A stretch of 64,000 nt of DNA, from contig WLWY01000009.1 of the NCBI GenBank assembly GCA_012103325.1, forward strand, positions 1 to 64,000, given 5' to 3'. Below the pieces are notes generated by a model. That model was not told the origin of the DNA. It worked only from the letters and a program-made list of their open reading frames with translations, and ran no database searches. The stretch is from Alphaproteobacteria bacterium (GTDB taxonomy: Bacteria; Pseudomonadota; Alphaproteobacteria; UBA8366; GCA-2717185). Of the stretch, positions 17,179 through 25,833 are shown one piece after another; position 1 is the first letter of the stretch, and every line of letters begins with the position of its first letter. A program made the translations under genes and the position numbers.

Positions 17179-18329
17179 TTGCAGTTCGTGGAATCGGGAA
17201 GGCCCACGCAATCCCGGTACAAAGCGAGGGTCTTCTTGACGACGATTTCTTCCGCAAACTCGGTCTCGGCCATCCGGCGCGCCGCCGCACCGTAGGATTT
17301 ACGTAGCGCGGCATCTTCCGCCAGCCGCGCTAGTGCTTTGGCAAGTGGTGCAATGGTGCGAACCGTAACCAGGATACCGGTTTCGCCATCACAGCAAACC
17401 TCGCGGCAGCCGGGGACATCGGTTGCGACCATCGGCAGGCCGGCAGCAGCGGCTTCAAGCAGCGATTTCGGTAATCCTTCGCGATAGGACGGCAGGACGG
17501 CGATATGCGCGTTGGCGTATTCGCGCGGGATATCGTCGCTGGGGCCGGCGACCTCCACGACACCCTCCGCGGCCCATTCGGCCAGTACGGCGCTGGGGAT
17601 CGCCGCCGGGTTGTGGTCGCCCGGTCCCACGAGGCGAATGCGAAGTGCGGTTCCTTGCGCTTTGAGCACGCGCGCCGCGGCGACGAGCTCGCCGATGCCT
17701 TTGTCCCACAGCATGCGGGACACGCAAACCGCCACGGGAACACCGGATGGTTCGGGGCGCGGCTGATAGCGGGAAATGTCGACGCCCGACCCTCGAATGA
17801 CGGTGATGCGGTGTGGCGCGACCCCAATCGTATTTTCGAAAAGCGCGCGGTCGTCTGGATTTTGAACGATGACGCGGCTGGCGGGGCGGTTCAGCAAAAA
17901 CCGGAACGTCGCACGAATGAGCGGACGCAGCGCGCGCGCGAAAAGTCCGCTGGAGATAAACACGAACCCCATTCCGGCAAACGCATTGACCGAGCCGGGT
18001 ATACCGGTCAACCACGCGGCGATCGATCCGTAGAGCGCGGGTTTGAGAGCGACGTGATGGACGATATCCGGTCGTTCTCGGCGGTAGAGGCGGATCAGTG
18101 CGGCGAGTGTGCGGGCGTCGTGCAACGGATTGCGGCCGCTGCGCGACAGCTCGACGGGTACGAGGCGAAAGCCCTCCGCTTCAATGGGCGCGGAGTGATC
18201 GCGCACGCGCGTGGCGACCACGACTTCGGCGCCGGCGTCCCGCGCGGCGCGGGCGATCGGCAGACGGTGGGAGCAGAAATACCAATCCTCGCTGACGAGG
18301 TAGAGGATTTTTACGCCGGTAAGGCTCAT
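17175..18329 (-). CDS. Glycosyltransferase family 4
   Basis: A 384-residue GT-B glycosyltransferase. The N-terminal domain starts ILYLVSEDWYFCSHRLPIAR. The C-terminal donor-binding domain has VCVSRMLWDKGIGELVAAAR, RLVGPGD and PSYREGLPKSLLEAAAAGLP, the E-x7-E signature of retaining GT4 enzymes that bind the nucleotide sugar. The start MSLTGVK at 18329 overlaps the asparagine synthase stop by 4 bases (ATGA), so the pair is translationally coupled. Such pairs occur in exopolysaccharide or O-antigen loci; this one appears isolated. Confidence 0.9.
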   Translation of the reverse strand: MSLTGVKILYLVSEDWYFCSHRLPIARAARDAGAEVVVATRVRDHSAPIEAEGFRLVPVELSRSGRNPLHDARTLAALIRLYRRERPDIVHHVALKPALYGSIAAWLTGIPGSVNAFAGMGFVFISSGLFARALRPLIRATFRFLLNRPASRVIVQNPDDRALFENTIGVAPHRITVIRGSGVDISRYQPRPEPSGVPVAVCVSRMLWDKGIGELVAAARVLKAQGTALRIRLVGPGDHNPAAIPSAVLAEWAAEGVVEVAGPSDDIPREYANAHIAVLPSYREGLPKSLLEAAAAGLPMVATDVPGCREVCCDGETGILVTVRTIAPLAKALARLAEDAALRKSYGAAARRMAETEFAEEIVVKKTLALYRDCVGLPDSTNCN

Positions 18330-20254
18330 GTTTCGACGCCGGTGGCCCAGCGTTCGCGCCACGCCTGGGCCATGCAGATGCCCCACAGCGCTTGCCAATG
18401 ATTGCCGTCGCCAGCCAGATGGTCCGACCAGGCGCGCCGGATAGGTATGGGATCGAACCAGCCCTCTTCGCGCAGACGCTGTTCATCGATCAGGTTTTCC
18501 GCCCAATCGCGCAGCGGGCCGCGCAGCCAATCCGCGATGGGCACTGCGAACCCACTTTTTGGACGCTCGACCATTGTACGGGGGACGTGGCGATGCAGAA
18601 CCTGACGGAGGAGCCATTTGCGCTCACCGTTCCGCAGTCGCATACGCTTCGGCAGCGACCAGGCGAACTCGAGCAACCGGTGGTCCAGCAGGGGGGTGCG
18701 CGCTTCGAGGCTAACGGACATGCTGGCACGGTCGACTTTGGTCAGAATATCGTCCGGGAGGTAGGTCATCGTGTCGAGATACGCCATTCTTTCGCTGAAA
18801 TCGGTGATGTCTCCCGCGGACTCCCAGGCCGACGCATTTTGGTTCGAACCGTTGATGGCGATGGATTCGTTCCAATGGCTGACCAAGCACCGATAGATAC
18901 CGTCCTCGTCGGTTTCCCGCAAAGCTGCCGCGAGTTTATGAGCCTTGTCTCCAGCCAGACTCGGTCGTCGTGATGCCGGAATCATTTTGGATAGGCGGTC
19001 CCAATGGCGGGCGGAAACACCACCCAGGAGGCCGGCAGCCATCCGTCTCAGCGGCGCCGGCGCATGCTGCATCCGTTGCCAGAGCGCGTCGGCCGTATGG
19101 TAGCGGTTATAGCCGAGGAAGGTTTCGTCGCCGCCGTCGCCGGAAAGCGCGACCGTGACATGCCGCCGCGCGAGTTCCGATACAAGTCGCGTTGGCAAGG
19201 CGGACGCATCGGCGAAGGGTTCGTCATACCAGTCCGCGAGCCGTGGAATGATATCGCGCGCATGGCCCGGCGCCATGGCGATATCGGTGTGCTCCGTGCC
19301 GAGATGGTCCGCGACGGCCCGGGCATGTTCAGACTCGTCGAAGCCCTGTTCCTGGAAACCGATTGTGAAAGTCCGGATCGGCCGGGTGCTGGACTTCTGC
19401 ATCAGGGCGACAACGGTGGCTGAATCGACTCCGCCGGAAAGCAACGCGCCGAGCGGCACATCCGACACCATGCGCCGTGCGACCGCATCTGTGAGAAGGG
19501 CTTCCGCTTCGGCAATCGCTTCGGCATCGCCAATGTCCCGGCGCGGTTGCGTTGCGACCGACGCCATATCCCAGTATCGGACAAGTTCCGGCGCGCTGCC
19601 GGGGGTGTAGGACAGCAGCGTGCCCGGCTCCAGTTTGCGGATACCGGCATAGATGCTCTGTGGGGCGGGGACATAATTGAACCTGGCGTAAGACGCCAAC
19701 GCATCGCGGTCTATCCGTGGCTGCCAGCCCTCCTTGGCCCGCAAGGCTTTCAACTCCGATCCAAACAGAAACAGGCCGTCCGACTCGCCATAGTAAAGCG
19801 GCTTGATGCCGAGACGGTCACGTCCGAGCCAGAGCCGCCGCTCCTCCCGGTCCCAAAGCGCAAAGGCAAACATACCGATGAGCCGTTTGACCGTTGCCTC
19901 GACCCCCCAATGGGCGAACCCTTCGAGCATTACTTCGGTGTCCGAATCCCCGCGAAAACGGGCGCCCTTGCCAGTGAGTTCTTCGCGCAGTTCCTGAAAA
20001 TTGTAGACTTCGCCGTTATAGACAACGACGTAACGTCCATTGGCCGAAACCATCGGCTGATCGCCGGAGGCGGAGAGATCGATAATGGCAAGGCGCCGGA
20101 AGGCGAGTGCTACGCCTGCATCCGCATCGGACCATGTATCGCCGCTGTCCGGGCCACGATGGATCATCGTGTCGGTCATGGCGCGCGCAGCCGCGGCAAG
20201 GTCGTCCGCGCCGGTCTGGCGTTTAAGCTCGAGGAATCCGGCAATGCCGCACAT
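18326..20254 (-). CDS. asnB: Asparagine synthase (glutamine-hydrolysing)
   Basis: A 642-residue class B asparagine synthetase started at MCGIAGF (20254) so that Cys2 becomes the N-terminal nucleophile; the upstream methionine at 20293 would block it. The glutaminase domain continues with AFRRLAIIDLS and FRGDSDTEVMLEGF. The synthetase domain has the PP-loop LSGGVDSATVVALM and SLEARTPLLDHRLLEFAWSL. It transfers glutamine-derived ammonia to aspartate or, in polysaccharide gene clusters, to a sugar acid. The downstream, overlapping GT4 gene favours a surface-glycan role, but this is inference. Its promoter region is next to the repeat cassette at 20348. Confidence 0.93.
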   Translation of the reverse strand: MCGIAGFLELKRQTGADDLAAAARAMTDTMIHRGPDSGDTWSDADAGVALAFRRLAIIDLSASGDQPMVSANGRYVVVYNGEVYNFQELREELTGKGARFRGDSDTEVMLEGFAHWGVEATVKRLIGMFAFALWDREERRLWLGRDRLGIKPLYYGESDGLFLFGSELKALRAKEGWQPRIDRDALASYARFNYVPAPQSIYAGIRKLEPGTLLSYTPGSAPELVRYWDMASVATQPRRDIGDAEAIAEAEALLTDAVARRMVSDVPLGALLSGGVDSATVVALMQKSSTRPIRTFTIGFQEQGFDESEHARAVADHLGTEHTDIAMAPGHARDIIPRLADWYDEPFADASALPTRLVSELARRHVTVALSGDGGDETFLGYNRYHTADALWQRMQHAPAPLRRMAAGLLGGVSARHWDRLSKMIPASRRPSLAGDKAHKLAAALRETDEDGIYRCLVSHWNESIAINGSNQNASAWESAGDITDFSERMAYLDTMTYLPDDILTKVDRASMSVSLEARTPLLDHRLLEFAWSLPKRMRLRNGERKWLLRQVLHRHVPRTMVERPKSGFAVPIADWLRGPLRDWAENLIDEQRLREEGWFDPIPIRRAWSDHLAGDGNHWQALWGICMAQAWRERWATGVET

Positions 20255-20347
20255 GGCCGCTCCGGGCAACGGGAGGTTAGGGCGCACTATCAACGCTACT
20301 TGGTATAAAGGGCGGCTTAGCAGATGGAAACCATTGCAATCCAGGGC

Positions 20348-20770
20348 GATCGCATACGCGGTTCACCGTTGTCGAAAATTCCACCCGCCATCCTCTACCC
20401 TCCACCACCGGTCATCCTCAACACCACCACCGGTCATCCTCTACCCTCCACCGGTCATCCTCAACTTGATTGAGGATCCAGACAACGACGAAGTCTTGGA
20501 GCCCTTCGTATAGGTCCTCCCGGCCCGGGTTACGGCGCTCGATAGGCGTCATCGTCCTGGCGCAGTTCCCGTGCCCCCGATTCTCGGAGCGAACCTCCAC
20601 CGGGACGGTGGCAATTCAAACGGCGGACTGGATCCTCAATCAAGTTGAGGATGACCGGTGGAGGGTAGAGGATGACGTTGTGGAGTGTTGAGGATGATGG
20701 CTTTTATTGATAGCGACGGAATCGCGTCTATTCGTTGACCTTTACCAAGACGTGGGGCTTCCAGTGCGTT
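20348..20770. repeat. REP/GIY-YIG cassette remnant, copy a
   Basis: Left flank GATCGCATACGCGGTTCACC, then tandem half-palindromes of the type GTCATCCTC (20388-20462), a full palindrome ATCCTCAACTTGATTGAGGAT, about 145 bases of degraded interior, an inverted full palindrome (20628-20657), inverted half-palindromes to about 20700, and a right flank with GTGGGGCTTCCAGTGCG. Part of the interior (TAGGTCCTCCCGGCC) matches the 3' end of the GIY-YIG gene region at 46100, and TTCTCGGAGCGAACCTC matches DNA beyond its start. This shows it is a deletion derivative. The same layout recurs at 24091-24582 in direct orientation. Confidence 0.75.
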
Positions 20771-20826
20771 TCAAGCGATCACCTTGCATCGCAATCGTAC
20801 TTGTCTGCCGAAAGGATGCGATTACA

Positions 20827-23800
20827 GTGAACGCCATGCTGTTTCGAGAATCTCTTCGCGAATTCGATGCGCTGCGCGCGGCAGTCCTTGCAGCCTACCG
20901 GATGGACGAGGACGCCTGTGTCGAAGCCTGCCTGACGCAGGCGCGCCTTCCGGCCGATGCGACGGACCGTGTTGAAGTGATGGCGCGCCGGCTTGTTATG
21001 GCGGTGCGGGAAAGCGATGCTGGCGCCGGCGGGCTCGATGCGTTTCTCCACCAGTACGAACTTTCGAGCGAAGAGGGCGTCGTGCTGATGTGCCTCGCGG
21101 AAGCCCTCTTGCGCATACCCGATGCCGACACGCGCGACGACCTCATCAAAGACAAGATCGGCGGGGCGCAGTGGGAGCGGCATCTGGGCGCGTCGCCGTC
21201 GCTGTTCGTAAACGCCTCGACATGGGCCCTGATGCTGACGGGCCGCCTGATGGCGGTCGATACCGGTTTCGACTGGCGCAATCCGGGTGATTTGCTCGGC
21301 CGCGTGGTGGCGCGGGGCGGGGAGCCGGTGATCCGGCAGGCGCTGACACAGGGCATGCGTATCCTGGGCCGGCAATTTGTCATGGGCCGGACCATCGACG
21401 AAGCGCTCGCGCGGGCGCAGGAAGCCGAAATGCGCGGCTACCGGTATTCCTACGATATGCTTGGCGAAGCGGCCCGTACGATGGCCGACGCGGAACGGTA
21501 TTTCGAGGCTTATGCGGCTGCCATCGACAAGATTGGCGCCGCAGCGGAGGGCGGTGACCCGTTCGACCGGCCCGGAATCTCGGTCAAGCTGTCGGCGCTT
21601 CATCCGCGCTATGAATTCGCCCAGCAGGACCGCGTGATGGCGGAGCTTGTGCCGCGATTGCGGTCGCTTGCCGTGATGGCGAAGGACCACGGAATCGGCT
21701 TTACCGTGGATGCCGAGGAGGCGGACCGGCTCGATATTTCCCTTGATGCCATCGAAGCGGTGTTGCGCGATCCTGCCTTCGCCGGATGGGAAGGGTTCGG
21801 GCTCGCCGTGCAGGCCTATCAGAAGCGGGCGCTGCCGCTTATCGACTGGCTGGCCAATCTCGCCAGGGGGAGCGGCCGGCGGCTCTTCGTTCGTTTGGTC
21901 AAGGGCGCGTACTGGGATACCGAAATCAAGACCGCCCAGGAACGCGGCCTCGACGGCTATCCGGTCTTCACCCGAAAGACGTCCACGGACGTGTCCTACC
22001 TCGCCTGCGTCCAGCGCCTGCTCGATGCGCCGGATGCGTTCTATCCCGCCTTCGCGACTCACAACGCGCATACCGTCGCGTCGGTGCTGACCCGGGCCGG
22101 CAATCGGCGGGACTATGAATTCCAGCGATTGCACGGGATGGGCGAACCGCTTTTCGAGCAAATTGTCGGCGACACAGGTCAGCCGTGCCGGGTCTACGCC
22201 CCAGTCGGCAGCCATGAAGATTTGCTGCCCTATCTGGTCCGGCGATTGCTGGAGAACGGCGCGAACTCCTCGTTCGTGAACCGGATCGTGGACAAGCGGC
22301 AGCCGATTTCCGCGATCATCGCCGACCCGGTCAAGGCGACGGAACGGCTCGATGCGAAACCGCATCCCCGCATCCCGTTGCCGTCGGCGCTTTATGGTGC
22401 TCGGCGCAACTCGGACGGCGCGGATCTGACGGACTTCAATGTGCTCGGGTCGCTCGCGGCGGCAATGGATGCAAGCCTGATCGATGGCGCGAAGGCGGCG
22501 CCGCTTATCGGCGGTAAGGCCCAGTCCGGGGATGCTGTATCCGTGACCGACCCCGCCGACCGGCGCCGTATTGTCGGAACGGTTGTCAACGCGACGCCGG
22601 ATCATGTGGATCGGGCCTTGGCGCGCGCGGTACGCGCTCAGCTTGAGTGGGGCCGCGTGCCGGCGGCCGACCGGGCGGCGTGTCTGGAACGGGCGGCGGC
22701 ACTTTATGAGACACATAGCGCGGCACTCATGGCGCTCGCCGTTCGGGAAGCCGGCAAGACGGTCGACGACGCTGTCGCTGAAATTCGGGAAGCCGTCGAT
22801 TTCTTGCGTTATTACGCCTTGCGTGCCGGTGCGGATTTTATGCGGCCACAGACATTGCCGGGTCCAACCGGCGAGAGGAACGAAATTGCGCTGTTCGGGC
22901 GTGGCGTGTTCGCCTGAATAAGCCCATGGAATTTCCCGCTCGCCATCTTTACCGGACAGATCGCTGCAGCACTTGCGGCGGGCAACGCTGTGATTGCCAA
23001 GCCGGCCGAGCAGACGCCGTTGATCGCAGCCCGTGCGGTGGCCTTGCTGCACGAAGCCGGCGTGCCCGGCGACATCCTGCATCTCCTGCCGGGGTCCGGC
23101 GAGGAGATCGGCGCCGCCCTGACGGCCGATGAGAGGATCTCCGGTGTTGCATTCACGGGCGGGACAGACACCGCACAATCGATCAACCGGACGCTTGCCG
23201 ACCGCAAGGGGCCGATCGTGCCGCTGATCGCGGAGACGGGCGGGCAGAATGCGATGATCGTGGATTCTTCCGCGCTGCCGGAGCAGGTCGTGCGCGACGC
23301 GGTCGACTCCGCCTTCCGCAGCGCGGGACAACGCTGTTCGGCGTTGCGGGTCCTGTACCTTCAGGACGACGTCGCGGACCGCATCATCGCTATGCTAACG
23401 GGCGCCATGGCGGAGCTGCGAGTCGGCGACCCTGGCCTGCTGGAAAGCGATGTCGGCCCGGTTATCGATGTCGCCGCGCGCGAGATATTGGAGGCGCATG
23501 CGGCACGCCTGGAAGGGGAAGGGCGGTTGTTGGCAAGGACGCCGCCGGGTGTCGATGCCGAACACGGCGTGTTTTTCGCGCCATGCGCGTTTGAAATCGA
23601 CGGTATCGAAACGTTGGAACGTGAGGTCTTCGGCCCCATACTGCACGTCGTTCGTTTCGACCGGGATCGGCTCGACGCGGTGATCGATGCGATCAATACG
23701 GTTGGGTATGGCCTGACGTTGGGCATCCATAGCCGGATCGATTCGACGGTCGCCTATATCCGCGACCGGGCCGGCGTTGGAAATATCTACGTCAATCGCA

Positions 23801-23982
23801 ATCAGATCGGCGCCGTTGTCGGCGTGCAGCCTTTCGGCGGTGAAGGGCTGTCCGGCACCGGCCCGAAAGCCGGCGGCCCGCGTTATCTGCACCGCTTCGC
23901 GGTCGAACGAACCGTAAGCACCGACACGACAGCCGCCGGCGGCAATACGTCGCTTTTGTCGTTGCAGGATATGCCGGAGTAA
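20827..23982 (+). pseudogene. putA: Bifunctional proline dehydrogenase/P5C dehydrogenase, interrupted by one in-frame TGA
   Basis: Reading through codon 697 gives about 1051 residues, normal for a PutA lacking the ribbon-helix-helix domain. Residues up to about 500 form the proline dehydrogenase barrel (SVKLSALHPRYEF, RLVKGAYWDTEIK, FATHNAHTVASVL). The second half is P5C dehydrogenase, with ETGGQNAMIVD and the nucleophile in FRSAGQRCSALR. At 22915-22917 the frame reads GVFA, TGA, then ISPWNFPLAIF without a shift; homologues have cysteine at that position (CISPWNFP). The likely start is GTG 20827, preceded by AAGGA. It would oxidise proline to glutamate. Either a recent nonsense mutation, a sequencing error, or read-through explains the stop. 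Confidence 0.85.
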
Positions 23983-24011
23983 CCGAGGCGGGCTAGAGCA
24001 AAACAGGGTTT

Positions 24012-24041
24012 GTTGGAATCGCCTTTGGCGACCCAACCAGG
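24012..24041. terminator. Hairpin downstream of putA, possible terminator
   Basis: Just after the putA stop, GTTGGAATCGCC and GGCGACCCAAC pair around a short TTT loop. There is no clear T-run, so rho-independent termination is uncertain. The hairpin resembles the first stem of the twin-hairpin element at 13258 and may be a fragment of that repeat. Confidence 0.4.
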
Positions 24042-24090
24042 GCAATCACTTGAAACGATGCTGAGGTTTTTAACCCGCGGCTCCTGGGGG

Positions 24091-24582
24091 GATCGCATAC
24101 GCTGTTCACCGTTATTGAAAATTCCGCCCCGTCATCCTCAAACACCAAGCCGTCATCCTCAAACACCAAGCCGTCATCCTCAAACACCAAGCCGTCATCC
24201 TCAAACACCAAGCCGCCATCCTCAAACACCAAGCCGCCATCCTCAAACACTAAGCCGTTATCCTCAACACCCCACAACGTCATCCTCAACTTGATTGAGG
24301 ATCCAGGAAACGCTGATTTGGCACAGGGGTCCGTAAAAGTCCTCCCCTCCGGATTGTCGCGCGCTTAGCCTAACCGTCCCGCCGCGATGCATCATGAAAT
24401 ACAGCTTCATATGTTCGGAGCAAACCTCAACGGGGACGGTGGCATTTCGGATGGCGGACTGGGTCCTCAATCAAGTTGAGGATGACGACTTGGTGTTTGA
24501 GGATGACGGCTTTGGTTGATAGAGACGGAATCGCATCATTTTCGTTGACCTCCACCAAAGCGTGGGGCTTCCAGTGCGGTAC
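24091..24582. repeat. REP/GIY-YIG cassette remnant, copy b, with tandem array
   Basis: Starts with GATCGCATACGCTGTTCACC as in copy a. Then come about seven tandem units of some 20 bases (CGTCATCCTCAAACACCAAG type, 24130-24285), the palindrome ATCCTCAACTTGATTGAGGAT (24282-24302), a ~155-base interior with GTCCTCCCCTCCGGATTG and ATGTTCGGAGCAAACCTCAA (GIY-YIG flank remnants), an inverted palindrome (24463-24484), inverted half units, and the right flank GTGGGGCTTCCAGTGCGG. Copies a and b lie in direct orientation on either side of putA. The rest of the spacer up to 24640 shows nothing recognisable. Confidence 0.75.
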
Positions 24583-24648
24583 AACCAATCTTGATCTGCT
24601 CTGTAACCGTTTCCTTCTGCGGACCGATTGTGCGACATTCTGTCACAT

Positions 24649-24667
24649 GAGAATGATTTGCAATAGC
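24649..24667 (+). promoter_or_regulatory. Possible Fur-type iron box upstream of the Fe3+ importer
   Basis: GAGAATGATTTGCAATAGC partly matches the 19-base Fur consensus built on GATAATGAT and ATCATTATC, mainly in its first half. It lies about 95-113 bases before the start of the iron-binding protein gene, in an AT-rich stretch that probably holds the promoter. Regulation by iron is typical for this transporter family; the site itself is only a visual match. Confidence 0.35.
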
Positions 24668-24761
24668 AAAAGTGTGACGATATTGCTTTACATATTGCGA
24701 ATGCGTCGCATCTTCATAAAGAAATTCGAGGATAGCGGCTGATCAAATTTGGGAGTCAGTA

Positions 24762-25802
24762 ATGAGTCGGTTGCGTAAGTTGCAGAAAACAAAAATCTTT
24801 TTATTCGTTCTTTCGGTATTTGCCGTACCCGCGATGGATGCGGTCGCGGCGAACGAAGTGAATATTTATTCCTATCGTCAGGAGTTCCTGATCCGGCCGT
24901 TCCTGGATCAGTTCACCAAGGATACCGGCATTGCGGTCAACGTGGTCTATGCGAAGAAAGGCATTTTGCAGCGGCTTAAGCAGGAAGGTGCGAACACGCC
25001 GGCGGATGTGGTTCTGACAGCCGGGTTTTCGCGGCTGAAGGCGCTCAAGGACGCGGGGCTATTGCAACCGGTCGATTCCGCGGCATTGAAGGCGAATGTG
25101 CCGGCTAAGTATCGGGACCCTGCAGGGGAATGGGTCGGCCTGACCCTGCGCAGCCGTATTATCGCCTATTCCAAGGCGCGGGTGGCCGACGGCGCGATCC
25201 AGCGCTATGAGGATCTCGTCGATCCGAAATGGAAGGGCAAGATCTGTGTGCGGACCGGCAGCCATTACTACAACCGTGCGCTTGTCGCCTCGATGGTTGC
25301 CGCGCATGGCGAAGCGAAAACGGAAGCTTGGGTAAAAGGGCTCGTCGCCAATTTCGCCCGCAAACCGCAGGGCAACGACCGGGCGCAGGCCAAAGCGGTC
25401 TTCGAAGGCGTCTGCGACATCGCGGTCATGAACACCTATTATTTCGGCAAGATGAAGTTCAACAAGAAGAACCCGGAACAGCGGGATTGGGCGGCCAGCC
25501 TGCAAATCCTGTTTCCCAATCAGGGCGATCGCGGCGCGCATGTGAATGTTTCCGGGGCAGGCGTTGTGAAACATGCCAAGAATCGGGACAATGCCGTCCG
25601 GTTGCTCGAATTCCTGAGCGATGGCTTTGCACAGAAAATGTATGCGGCCCAGAACTATGAATATCCGGTCAAGCCAGGCGTCGGTTGGAGCGACGAAGTC
25701 AAGTCGTGGGGCGACTACAAGGCCGACGGTTTGGCGCTTGTGGAGCTGTTCAGGCTTGGTCCGGCGGCGCAGCGGATCATCGACCGGGCCGGATGGCAAT
25801 AA
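24762..25802 (+). CDS. Fe3+ ABC transporter substrate-binding protein (FutA/FbpA-like)
   Basis: A 346-residue periplasmic protein. A lysine-rich N-terminus and hydrophobic stretch (IFLFVLSVFAVPAMDAVA) with an AxA-type cleavage site form the signal peptide. The mature part begins NEVNIYSYRQEFLIRPFLDQ and continues PADVVLTAGFSRL and RYRDPAGEW-like, as in FutA/FbpA iron-binding proteins; the tyrosines NTYYFGKM in the C-terminal lobe are candidates for Fe3+ coordination. It captures ferric iron for the permease encoded 31 bases downstream. An iron-box-like sequence lies upstream. Confidence 0.9.
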   Translation: MSRLRKLQKTKIFLFVLSVFAVPAMDAVAANEVNIYSYRQEFLIRPFLDQFTKDTGIAVNVVYAKKGILQRLKQEGANTPADVVLTAGFSRLKALKDAGLLQPVDSAALKANVPAKYRDPAGEWVGLTLRSRIIAYSKARVADGAIQRYEDLVDPKWKGKICVRTGSHYYNRALVASMVAAHGEAKTEAWVKGLVANFARKPQGNDRAQAKAVFEGVCDIAVMNTYYFGKMKFNKKNPEQRDWAASLQILFPNQGDRGAHVNVSGAGVVKHAKNRDNAVRLLEFLSDGFAQKMYAAQNYEYPVKPGVGWSDEVKSWGDYKADGLALVELFRLGPAAQRIIDRAGWQ

Positions 25803-25833
25803 GACATTCGATGATGCGTGACAGAGACCGCGG

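Noticed and set aside
22915..22960. Selenocysteine insertion at the putA TGA
   Set aside because: The cysteine context is suggestive, but the bases after TGA form only a weak stem (AUGG with CCAU around 13 bases), not a convincing bacterial SECIS, and P5C dehydrogenase is not a known selenoprotein.
20779..23331. An 850-codon open frame on the strand opposite putA
   Set aside because: It mirrors the third-base pattern of a well-matched plus-strand gene, has low-complexity H/R/D-rich content and no recognisable motif.
24130..24285. CRISPR array
   Set aside because: Units repeat without variable spacers of fixed length, are too short, and no cas genes are present; they are half-palindrome tandem repeats.
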